Part shown: positions 44,089 to 51,821 of the stretch, in pieces | Numbering within the stretch: the stretch's first letter is position 1 | Layout of the letters: each line of letters opens with the position of its first letter | NCBI RefSeq assembly: GCF_002849715.1 | Contig: NZ_CP018863.1 | Span: forward strand, 3,286,001-3,350,000 | Direction of reading: 5' to 3' | Length of the DNA stretch: 64,000 nucleotides | From: Arthrobacter crystallopoietes | GTDB taxonomy: Bacteria > Actinomycetota > Actinomycetes > Actinomycetales > Micrococcaceae | Notes under the pieces: generated by a model | The model's database searches: none | Told to the model about the DNA's origin: nothing | What the model saw: the letters and a program-made list of their open reading frames with translations, nothing else | Position numbers and translations under genes: made by a program

Positions 44089-45200
44089 CGGGCGTCCGCC
44101 GGAAGTGCGCCGGCCGGAACGGTCGCGGGAAGGACGTTGGTTAACTCGACGGCGGCACCGGTCTCGACGGACTTGATGCAGGCCAAGGCGAGGGCGAGGG
44201 CCGCGCGGGCATCGGCGCCGCCGGGTGCGGCAAGCTCAGGAGCGGGCGTGCCGTCGCGGCGGCTTCGGATGACCTTCGCGAAGTGGGCGATTTCCGCGGT
44301 GTAGGCATCATGGAACAGCTCCACGTTCAGCCGCGGAGTTTCGCCGCCGAATCCCTCCGCTGTGTAGCGAGTGGCTGACGTTTCCTGCAGCGAACCGGCC
44401 TGGACCATTCCGGCGGAGCCGAATACTTCGCCGCGTACGTCGTAGCCGTACAGTGCACTGAAGTTCGCTTCGGCGACGGCGATGGCTCCGTTGCTGTAGC
44501 GGATAGTGACGACGGCGGTGTCCAGATAGCCCGCATCCTTGAGGGAGGGTTCCACTAGTGCATCGGCCACCACATGGACCTGCTCCGGGACAGCGCCCTG
44601 GTTGAACCAGTTCAGGGTGTCGAAGTCGTGAATCAGTGTCTCGAGGAAGATAGTCCATTGCGGGGTTCGGTCCGCGTTGGGGATGGCGTCCGTCGTGTTC
44701 GGATCGCGGGTAAGCGAGCGCAGCAGGCGCGGCTCGCCCACTGTTCCGACGTCGATGGTGCGCTTGGCCGCGGCGAAGTCTGCAGCGAAACGACGGTTGA
44801 AGCCAATTTGGAGTTCGATGCCGGCCGCGTCGACGGCGGCCAGCGCCTCGTCCAACTCTTCGAGGGTTCGGGCGGCCGGCTTCTCGCAGAACACATGCTT
44901 GCCGGCCACAGCGGCTGCTGCGATCAGGGACGAGTGGAAGCGCGCCGGTGCTGCGATAATGACGCCGTCGATGTCCGGATCGGCAAACAGGTCAGTCGGA
45001 TCGGCAGTAACCTTCGCGACGCCGAGTCGATCTGCCAGTTCGGTTGCCGGTCCAAGGGCAGGATCGGCGATCGCCTCAAGGCGGGTTCCGCCGATCCGGG
45101 TGGCTACGCTTTCGGCATGGAAAGCGCCCATCCAGCCGGAACCGATCAGCGCCAGCCGGACCGGGGAAGCCGATCCGGTGCTGCGCTCAATGTAGGCCAT
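44085..45200 (-). CDS. Gfo/Idh/MocA family oxidoreductase
   Basis: Dehydrogenase of 371 residues. Nucleotide loop LIGSGWMGAFHAESVA, catalytic CEKPAARTLEELDEAL, and the active-site region FLETLIHDFDTLNWF. AAAAGGAG precedes the ATG. It is the first gene of a two-gene unit with the TIM-barrel protein and diverges from a LacI gene. Two copies of a LacI-type operator lie in the promoter region. Confidence 0.86.
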   Translation of the reverse strand: MAYIERSTGSASPVRLALIGSGWMGAFHAESVATRIGGTRLEAIADPALGPATELADRLGVAKVTADPTDLFADPDIDGVIIAAPARFHSSLIAAAAVAGKHVFCEKPAARTLEELDEALAAVDAAGIELQIGFNRRFAADFAAAKRTIDVGTVGEPRLLRSLTRDPNTTDAIPNADRTPQWTIFLETLIHDFDTLNWFNQGAVPEQVHVVADALVEPSLKDAGYLDTAVVTIRYSNGAIAVAEANFSALYGYDVRGEVFGSAGMVQAGSLQETSATRYTAEGFGGETPRLNVELFHDAYTAEIAHFAKVIRSRRDGTPAPELAAPGGADARAALALALACIKSVETGAAVELTNVLPATVPAGALPADAR

Positions 45201-45243
45201 GAATGCTCCTTTTAACGACGGGGTCCTGCGCCGGTTGGCTTGG

Positions 45244-45259
45244 ACTAGAACGATCTAGT
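45244..45259. promoter_or_regulatory. LacI-type operator, copy 1
   Basis: ACTAGAACGATCTAGT is an inverted repeat with a central CG. The core CTAGAACGATCTAG is the exact reverse complement of the core at 45301-45314. Confidence 0.75.
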
Positions 45260-45289
45260 GAACGGGACGAATCAACTCTGGCATACGTG

Positions 45290-45315
45290 GACAGCGCTGT
45301 CTAGATCGTTCTAGT
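45290..45315. promoter_or_regulatory. LacI-type operator, copy 2, with adjacent palindrome
   Basis: CTAGATCGTTCTAG at 45301-45314 is the second LacI-type operator. Immediately before it, GACAGCGCTGTC (45290-45301) is a perfect 12-base palindrome, possibly a second site or part of a larger operator. The two LacI sites are 55 bases apart centre to centre, about five helical turns, on the same face if B-DNA. Confidence 0.7.
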
Positions 45316-45405
45316 ATTCATTTTGGGGCTTGTAAGAATCGAAGCGGCTGCGAGAATCTCCTCGAAGAACTGGCTCCCGTAATGTGGGGCAGAGAGCAAA
45401 GGAGC

Positions 45406-46428
45406 ATGATGCGAAGACAGCCTGAGCGCGCGCCGACGCGCAGGACAACGCTTGCGGACGTCGCTGCGGCGGCTGGTGTATCGCGGGCGTTGGCTTCGAT
45501 CGTAATGCGTGGCGCCGAAGGTGCCGGCGAGGTCACCCGCCGCCGCGTGCTCGAGGTTGCCCGCGAACTGGGCTACCGTCCGGATTCCCGGGCGCGCCTG
45601 CTGCGCAGCAGCCGGACGAGGCTTCTTGGCGTCACGTTCACGCTCTCCGAGCCATTCCACGGCGAGGTGGTCGAATCCATTTATGCTGCAGCGGAGGCTG
45701 CCGGTTTCGACGTTGTGCTCAGCGCCGTGGGCACACACCGGCCGGAATCCCGCGCGGTGGAGTCGCTGCTGGACGCGGGCGTTGAGGCCGCACTGATGAT
45801 CTCGCCGTCCTCCGCCCCGCACGAGCTAGCGGGCTATGCGCGTCAGGTTCCGGTGGTCAGCCTCCTCAGCCCCACGTCGGCTGAAGGCGTTGACGTAGTC
45901 CGCAGCGATGACGGCGCCGGCGTCCGTGCAGCCGTGGAACATCTGGTGTCGCTGGGGCATCGGAATATTGTGCACATCGACGGTGCCGGAGCAGTGGCCG
46001 CGGACGAACGCACCGCGGCCTACCGGACCGCCATGCAGGAGTACGGGCTCGCGGCCGACATTCGGGTGCTCCATGGCGGAGCCCACGAAGAAGACGGGCT
46101 GCGCGCGGCTGGCAAACTGGTGGCCGGTTCGATCCCGGACGCCGTAGTGGCCTTCAATGACCGGTGCGCCCTGGGCGTGCTCGAGGCGGTCCGACGGGCG
46201 GGCCTGAACGTTCCCGAGGACCTCTCTGTGGCTGGATACGACGACAGTCAGCTTTCCCGCCTCAGTCACGTGCAGCTGACCAGCGTCAGCCAGGACGCGC
46301 CGCGGCTGGCTGCAGCTGCTGTTGCGTGCGCGGCGGCGCGGCTAGCCTCCGAGGAGCCCACCGGCCTGGTCCACCAGCCACAACTGGTGGTCCGGAATAC
46401 GACAGGCCCCGCTCCCGCACGCGTCTAG
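45406..46428 (+). CDS. LacI family transcriptional regulator
   Basis: Repressor of 340 residues. The helix-turn-helix (TLADVAAAAGVSRALASIVM) is near the N-terminus, followed by the effector domain (LLGVTFTLSEPFHGEVVESIY, SLGHRNIVHIDG, DAVVAFNDRCALGVLEAV, SVAGYDDSQLSRL). I use the ATG at 45406, or 45409, after AAAGGAGC; an upstream in-frame ATG at 45382 lacks a ribosome site. It is divergent from the oxidoreductase gene and probably represses it through the two operators. Its stop overlaps the stop of the convergent MFS gene in a shared CTAG. Confidence 0.87.
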   Translation: MMRRQPERAPTRRTTLADVAAAAGVSRALASIVMRGAEGAGEVTRRRVLEVARELGYRPDSRARLLRSSRTRLLGVTFTLSEPFHGEVVESIYAAAEAAGFDVVLSAVGTHRPESRAVESLLDAGVEAALMISPSSAPHELAGYARQVPVVSLLSPTSAEGVDVVRSDDGAGVRAAVEHLVSLGHRNIVHIDGAGAVAADERTAAYRTAMQEYGLAADIRVLHGGAHEEDGLRAAGKLVAGSIPDAVVAFNDRCALGVLEAVRRAGLNVPEDLSVAGYDDSQLSRLSHVQLTSVSQDAPRLAAAAVACAAARLASEEPTGLVHQPQLVVRNTTGPAPARV

Positions 46429-47633
46429 CGTGCGCTATCTGCGGGCATCGCCGTCGTCGTTGTTCGCCTCGTAAGTTCACGCGACACTGGCACGGCCAAG
46501 AGGATAGCCACGGCGCACATCCCTGCCAGGAGGAAGAAACCGGCGTCGAACGAGCCAAGCAGGTCCTTGGCTGACCCGAGCAGGTACAGCGAGAACAGGG
46601 CGCCGATGTTCGCCCAGAAGTTAGAGAAGCCACTGATCGTTCCCGCAAATTCGCGTCCTAGCGCGCGGACAGGAATGTCGAAAAGCGGACCGAAGTAGAT
46701 CTGAACCAGGAATTGGTTGACGGCCACCAGGACCAGCAGGGCGGCGGGGGACTGGGCCTGCACGATCAGCAGCAACGTTCCGCCGATCAGCACTAGCGCT
46801 GTGGAGATGACGGCCACGGGACGATTGAAGCGGTCCGCGATGTAGCCGCCGAGGAAGTTCGCCGGGGCAGAAAGCAGAGCGCCCGCAGCGAGGACAAGAC
46901 CCGCGGCTTGCAGCGACATGTCCTTGTCCGCGACCAGATAAGTGGGCAGCCACATCGCTGTTCCGCCGGTGACTGCCAAGCGGACAAATTGGATGCCTGC
47001 GCAGAGCCAGAGAATGCGCTCGCGCATGAGGGTCACCAGCTCGTGGATCCGGACAGGCCGGGTGTCCTGCCCGGTTCCAGGTGCCTCCGGCGTCTTCCAG
47101 AACAGGACCAGGAACAGCAGGCCCATTGCGGCGAAGATGAGAAAGAGATTGCGCCAGCCAAGCGGACCCACCAAGACCGGCCCGAGGGTGTTGAGGAAGA
47201 TGTTGGAGGTGAAGCCCAGCGCCACAAACAGTCCCATCGCGGTGGCGCGGCGCTCGGGCGGGAACTGGCGCGACATTAGCACCATGCCTGGCGCGAACAT
47301 CAGTGACCGGAATATCCCCGATACTGCCTGGTCCAAAAGTAGCCAGCCAAATGTCGGCAGCAAGGCAAAACCTAGGGCTGTCAGATTGACTCCGAGGGTG
47401 CCGATCAGGAATACCCGTTTGGCACCGAAGCGGTCCGCGAGATATCCCGCGGGAATCTGCATCGCCGCATAAGTGGCCGTGGTCGCAATGGCGAACAGCC
47501 CGGACTCGGTAAACGTCAGTCCAAGCTCCGTCCGGATCAGTGGAAGGAACAGCGCGATGCCTGCATATGCCAAGGACTGAGAGCTCTGGCACAGCACGAT
47601 CAAGGCGGCGATAAAACCGCGTGAACTCCTCAT
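46425..47633 (-). CDS. MFS transporter
   Basis: Major facilitator protein of 402 residues with 12 predicted helices. The loop motif YLADRFGAKRVFLIG between helices 2 and 3 and the repeated GYIADRFNRPVAV in the second half are typical. I start at the ATG at 47633, because the first 147 codons of the longer frame have no membrane helices and are an Arg/Cys-rich shadow. It resembles sugar-acid or oxyanion transporters of the ACS type more than the sugar porters in this window. Substrate unknown. The stop is shared tail-to-tail with the LacI gene. Confidence 0.82.
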   Translation of the reverse strand: MRSSRGFIAALIVLCQSSQSLAYAGIALFLPLIRTELGLTFTESGLFAIATTATYAAMQIPAGYLADRFGAKRVFLIGTLGVNLTALGFALLPTFGWLLLDQAVSGIFRSLMFAPGMVLMSRQFPPERRATAMGLFVALGFTSNIFLNTLGPVLVGPLGWRNLFLIFAAMGLLFLVLFWKTPEAPGTGQDTRPVRIHELVTLMRERILWLCAGIQFVRLAVTGGTAMWLPTYLVADKDMSLQAAGLVLAAGALLSAPANFLGGYIADRFNRPVAVISTALVLIGGTLLLIVQAQSPAALLVLVAVNQFLVQIYFGPLFDIPVRALGREFAGTISGFSNFWANIGALFSLYLLGSAKDLLGSFDAGFFLLAGMCAVAILLAVPVSRELTRRTTTTAMPADSAR

Positions 47634-47719
47634 CGGACCAGTCTTGCAGGTCGGCCGCGTGGTGAAACATCTTGCAGGTAATGCACAGTCGCAGATTGCA
47701 TCGCAATCCATCCAATCGC

Positions 47720-48364
47720 TCAGGGGGCGGACCGGCGGATAGCGGCGGCGACGGCGAAAGCCCAGCCAAGGATGCCGACCAAACAGATCCGCTCCGCCAA
47801 GCCGAGCAGTTCCGGAGCAAAGCCGATGGTCATGCCAAGGGACGCGAGCCCGGCGCCGGCCAGCAGGGTGAAGGCCAGTGCAGCAGGATACGCATTGCGC
47901 AGTTTCGGACTGGTCCGGATCCACAGTGTCAGCAGGACGAAGGCCGCCAACGCGGCGAGGAAACCGAGACTCGCAACGTAAAGGTGGATGGTGCCTTCGG
48001 CAGTGGAAACCCGCAGGCCGGATGCGCCGGCAGCATGGACATCGGCCGAAAAGAACGCCAGAACACCCGAGCACACGCCTCCGACTGCCAGGAGCCAGGA
48101 GCCGGTACGCCGCAGTCCCGTCGCCGGCCCCGTCCCGCCGATGGCTGCAATCACGCAGAAAGTCATGGCGGCGCGGCCGAGGAAATTGAGGTTCATGATC
48201 CAGCCGAACGGGCCCACCGCGAGGTTGCTTTCGGCGTCGCTAATTGGGTTGTAGTGCGGCGGCAGCAGGTGAAGGACAACGTCCACCACGGCGTAGAGCA
48301 CGGCGCCGGCCATGGCAGCCGCCGCGTATCGGCGTCGGCCCGCGGTGAGCGGCTGCGTTGTCAT
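47720..48364 (-). CDS. DUF998 family membrane protein
   Basis: Integral membrane protein of 214 residues with about six predicted helices. The N-terminal half (YAVVDVVLHLLPPHYNPISDAESNL) has the HYNPISDAESNL pattern of DUF998 proteins, whose function is unknown. It overlaps no other gene; the GNAT gene on the same strand is 16 bases upstream, so the pair may be co-transcribed. Confidence 0.82.
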   Translation of the reverse strand: MTTQPLTAGRRRYAAAAMAGAVLYAVVDVVLHLLPPHYNPISDAESNLAVGPFGWIMNLNFLGRAAMTFCVIAAIGGTGPATGLRRTGSWLLAVGGVCSGVLAFFSADVHAAGASGLRVSTAEGTIHLYVASLGFLAALAAFVLLTLWIRTSPKLRNAYPAALAFTLLAGAGLASLGMTIGFAPELLGLAERICLVGILGWAFAVAAAIRRSAP

Positions 48365-48379
48365 AGGCCCAGCATTCCA

Positions 48380-48844
48380 CTAAAGCGGGAGCACCATCCT
48401 GTAGTTGGTCATCGCTACGCCGAGTGTGACGGGGTGCTGCTCCGCGACCACGGCGAAACCATGCTGCTCGAAGAACGGCCGGGCCGTGATGCTCGCATTG
48501 GTATACAGCTCGGATGCGCCGGCTCCTACTGCGATGCCGTGGAGATGCGTCAGGAGGGCGCCGGCGACACCGCGTCGACCGAACCTGGGGGCGACAAACA
48601 TCATGTCGATGTAGCCATCGTCTCCGACGTCGGAGAAGCCGGCAACCTCGCCCCCGATGGTGGCCACGTAGGTATTGCGCGACTTCCTGGCCAAGTTCCA
48701 TTGGGCGACATCCCGTTCAACTGGCCGCGCCCATGCCGCGATCTGCTCCGCTGAGTAGTGCGCTGAAGCGGTCTCCGTCACCGCCGCCAGGAACAGGCTC
48801 AGCGTCGCTGCGGCATCGGTTTCGGCGTAGGGGCGGATCTCCAT
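48380..48844 (-). CDS. GNAT family N-acetyltransferase
   Basis: Acetyltransferase of 154 residues. Fold features are the first strand MEIRPYAETDAAATLSLF, a strand YVATIGGEVAGFSDV, YIDMMFVAPRFGRRGVAGALLTHLH with the acetyl-CoA pyrophosphate loop, and a final strand around FAVVAEQHPV. The acceptor substrate cannot be told. The start codon has only a weak GGGG site. Confidence 0.84.
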   Translation of the reverse strand: MEIRPYAETDAAATLSLFLAAVTETASAHYSAEQIAAWARPVERDVAQWNLARKSRNTYVATIGGEVAGFSDVGDDGYIDMMFVAPRFGRRGVAGALLTHLHGIAVGAGASELYTNASITARPFFEQHGFAVVAEQHPVTLGVAMTNYRMVLPL

Positions 48845-48963
48845 CCCCTGATTCCATCACGCCCCGCGGCCGCCGGTCGTCGCCGCAGGCGGAGCGAGTT
48901 CACCAACCGTTCACCCGGCGTTGTTAGAGTGCCGTGAATTCGCGAGCCGGAAGGGGTGGTTGG

Positions 48964-49899
48964 ATGACTCAGGACGGCAAACATTGGTCGATTGAGAATC
49001 AAGGCTGGGTCAGGGAGAACCTGCGTGAGGCCATCGACCAGCTGGTGAAGCTGGGTTACTCGGTCAGGGGCGGGCAGGGTGAGGACCCGGAGCTGATTGA
49101 TCCTGGTGGTTCGGCCGTGGAGACGTGGCGGGATGACTACCCGTACGACGAACGGATGTCCCGGGAGGAATACGAGCTGGAGAAATACCGGTTGCAGGTG
49201 GAACTGCTGAAGTTCCAGTACTGGAGCCAGGACCATGACCGTAAGCACGTGATCGTTTTCGAAGGCCGCGACGCGGCGGGCAAGGGCGGGACGATCAAGC
49301 GCTTCGCCGAGCATCTGAATCCTCGGGCCGCCCGGACGGTGGCGCTGGGAAAACCCTCGGACCGTGAACAGGGCCAGTGGTATTTCCAGCGCTACATCCA
49401 CCACCTGCCCACGGCCGGCGAGATCGTGCTGTTCGACCGCTCCTGGTACAACCGGGCCAACGTGGAGCGTGTGATGGAGTTCTGCAGTGCTGAGGAGTAC
49501 GAGACCTTCATGGACCAGGCGCCGGTCTTCGAACGGATGCTGGTGGACTCCGGAATCCACCTCACCAAGTTCTGGTTCTCGGTGACGCGGCACGAACAAC
49601 GTACCCGTTTCGCGATCCGCCAGATCGACCCGGTGCGCCGCTGGAAGCTCTCGCCGATGGACCTTGCCTCCCTGGACCGGTGGGAGGACTACACCCAGGC
49701 GAAGGAAGACACGTTCCTGCGCACCGATACGGACCACGCCCCGTGGATCACCATCAAGTCCAATGACAAGAAGCGGGCGCGGGTTAACGCGATGCGCTTT
49801 TTCCTCAACCAGTTCGACTACGAGGACAAGGACAGCTCCGTGGTTTACGAGCCGGATCCGCTGATTGTGCGCCGCGGCCGCGAGGCAGTAGGCGACTGA
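48964..49899 (+). CDS. ppk2: Polyphosphate kinase 2
   Basis: PPK2 of 311 residues that transfers phosphate between polyphosphate and nucleotides. The Walker A loop GRDAAGKGG is at residues 101-109, followed by the lid and Walker B region (EIVLFDRSWYNRANVERVMEF). The later RKWKLSP-like stretch (RRWKLSPMDLASLDRWEDYT) matches class I PPK2. The ATG at 48964 is preferred; a GTG at 48934 would add ten residues. Specific nucleotide (GDP or ADP) is not determined. Confidence 0.92.
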   Translation: MTQDGKHWSIENQGWVRENLREAIDQLVKLGYSVRGGQGEDPELIDPGGSAVETWRDDYPYDERMSREEYELEKYRLQVELLKFQYWSQDHDRKHVIVFEGRDAAGKGGTIKRFAEHLNPRAARTVALGKPSDREQGQWYFQRYIHHLPTAGEIVLFDRSWYNRANVERVMEFCSAEEYETFMDQAPVFERMLVDSGIHLTKFWFSVTRHEQRTRFAIRQIDPVRRWKLSPMDLASLDRWEDYTQAKEDTFLRTDTDHAPWITIKSNDKKRARVNAMRFFLNQFDYEDKDSSVVYEPDPLIVRRGREAVGD

Positions 49900-49947
49900 C
49901 CCGCAAACGTGAGCCCCGCCGTCGTCGGCCCACTACGCTGGAGACAA

Positions 49948-51267
49948 ATGCCAACGACGACGACGAAAGGCGGGGCGACGTTGAACCCACAGCAGCAGGT
50001 ACAGCAGACCCGGATGATCAGCGCGGACGACAAGGGACTGCCAGGCGACGCGGCCGGCCGGAGCGTTGAGGAGTACGTCGCGGCCGGTCCGGACCTGGCG
50101 GATTTCTGGACTCCCTTGCTGGTGCTGGACGAGGAAGCCCTGGCACACAATGTCGCGTTCATGGCCGGCTGGCTGAGCGAGCGGGACCTGGAACTGATGC
50201 CGCACGGCAAGACCACCATGGCGCCGCAGCTCTGGCAGCAGCAGCTCGATGCGGGCGCCACGGGCATCACCGTGGCCAATCCCAGCCAGCTGCGGGTGGG
50301 GCGGGCGCGTTCCTTCAGCTCGCTCCTGCTGGCGAACCAGCTCACGGACCCGAACGCGATCCGCTGGGTCGCCGGGGAGCTTCAGGATCCCGAGTGCTCC
50401 ATCTGGTCCTGGCTGGATAATCCCGCTGCCATCGCCGTTGCCGAAGAAGCCCTGGGCGGGGTCACGCTGGCCCGGCCGCTGTCCGTCCTGGTGGAGCTCG
50501 GCGCGCCGGGAGGACGGACCGGCTGCCGCAGCGTGGACGAGGCGGTTGCGCTCGCCGAAGCGGTGCATGCCTCACCGGTCCTGCGGCTGGCCGGGGTGGC
50601 CGGCTACGAGGGAGCGCTCGGGCATGACCGGGACAAGGCGACGCTGGACTTCCTCCACCGCTACGTTTCGGATCTGTTGGAGCTGCACCGTCGGATCGGG
50701 CACTTGTACGACGACGCCGACGTGCTGGTGACCTGCGGCGGCAGCAACTATCCCGACGTCGTGAGTGAGCTGTTCGAGCAGGCGCGGAAGTCCGACACGG
50801 CGCGGTATGTCCTGCGGTCCGGCGCCTACATCACCCATGACCACGGGATCTACCATGCGCTCTCGCCCTTCGATCCGGACCGCGCGTCCACCGGCGACGA
50901 GACCCTGGAGCCGGCGGCGCGCGCCGTCTGCCGGGTGCTGTCCCAGCCGGAGCCGGGGCTGGCGCTGCTCGATGGCGGCAAGCGGGACTTCCCCTATGAC
51001 GAGGGTTTCCCGATCCCGCTGACCGCCGTGTCCCGGACAACGGGGCAGGCTTCCGATCTTCGCGGGGCGACCGTGAGCGGGATGAATGACCAGCATTCCT
51101 TCCTGCGGACGGCCGACGGCGCCGAGCCCGCCGTGGGGGATCTGGTGGTGCTGGGGCTGTCGCACCCGTGCACCATGTTCGACAAATGGCGGCTCATCCC
51201 CGCGGTGGAGAGCTTCACACCCGGGGCCAGTGCCAAAGTCACCCGCCTGATCGAGACGTTCTTCTAG
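49948..51267 (+). CDS. PLP-dependent alanine racemase N-domain enzyme (DSD1/D-threonine aldolase-like)
   Basis: Fold-type III PLP enzyme of 439 residues. The Schiff-base Lys is K88 in LMPHGKTTMAP. The C-terminal domain has the SHPC segment (GLSHPCTMFDKW) whose His and Cys form the metal site in D-serine dehydratase/D-threonine aldolase-like enzymes. Likely substrates are D-amino acids such as D-serine or D-threonine. The start ATG at 49948 follows GGAGACAA; a TTG at 49981 is the alternative. The stop is shared with the next, opposite gene in a CTAG. Confidence 0.85.
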   Translation: MPTTTTKGGATLNPQQQVQQTRMISADDKGLPGDAAGRSVEEYVAAGPDLADFWTPLLVLDEEALAHNVAFMAGWLSERDLELMPHGKTTMAPQLWQQQLDAGATGITVANPSQLRVGRARSFSSLLLANQLTDPNAIRWVAGELQDPECSIWSWLDNPAAIAVAEEALGGVTLARPLSVLVELGAPGGRTGCRSVDEAVALAEAVHASPVLRLAGVAGYEGALGHDRDKATLDFLHRYVSDLLELHRRIGHLYDDADVLVTCGGSNYPDVVSELFEQARKSDTARYVLRSGAYITHDHGIYHALSPFDPDRASTGDETLEPAARAVCRVLSQPEPGLALLDGGKRDFPYDEGFPIPLTAVSRTTGQASDLRGATVSGMNDQHSFLRTADGAEPAVGDLVVLGLSHPCTMFDKWRLIPAVESFTPGASAKVTRLIETFF

Positions 51268-51760
51268 GCTCCGAGGGATCTGGCCAGCTGGACGACCGGC
51301 GCCGCAGAGCCGCCCGACACGAGCCATTCGATGGGCGCCACCGGCGCACCGTCGAGAACCAGCTCCGGTTTGGGAAACGGAAGAACCCGGCGATGGTCTG
51401 CGGGTGCAGGTCTTCGGCCATCGCCGCCAGAACCAACCCAAGATGTGGCAGGAGCTGGCCGCGATCGAACTGCCAGTCAGGGAACAGCAGCCTGCCGTGG
51501 GCGGTATAGGCGTAGATTTTCCTCTCTGCTTTGTAGCGGCGGAGCGTAGAGGGAGCAAGCTTGAGCATGGCGCCCACCTCCGCGGCCGTGTGGGACGAGG
51601 CGGCCAGCAGTCTTTCGGAGGCGGCACGGGCGGCCGATGCCCGGGCGACTTTATCGGAGCCGCCGTCCACGCCGGAATGCTGCCTCCAGAATTCCAGCTC
51701 GGAGGCCGGCAGACGCACGGTACCCGTCGCGCGACCCTGCTCTCCATCTCTGGCGGCCAT
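51264..51760 (-). CDS. HTH DNA-binding protein with a -1 frameshift
   Basis: About 165 residues. The N-terminal 110 residues (helix-turn-helix around HTAAEVGAMLKLAPSTLRRYKAE, then GRLLFPDWQF) are in one frame, and the last 36 (FPKPELVLDGAPVAPIEWLV and on to the end) in the -1 frame. The change occurs at TTTCCCAAAC (coding strand), where overlapping X-XXY-YYZ heptamers (T TTC CCA and C CCA AAC) are in phase with the first frame. A -1 slip there yields the continuous sequence FRFPKPELVLDG. A one-base deletion in the gene or in the assembly would look the same. Read without slippage, the first frame runs to 51239. Function: probable DNA-binding regulator or antitoxin-like protein. Confidence 0.65.
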
Positions 51761-51821
51761 ACGGTCCTCCTTGGTGAATCCACAGTTTAGGCCGCTGCCC
51801 CAACTGTCGGAGGTCGCGGGA

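Noticed and set aside
47634..48074. N-terminal extension of the MFS gene by 147 codons
   Set aside because: It is Arg/Cys-rich, has no membrane helices and overlaps the DUF998 gene in another frame; the ATG at 47633 starts a normal MFS protein.
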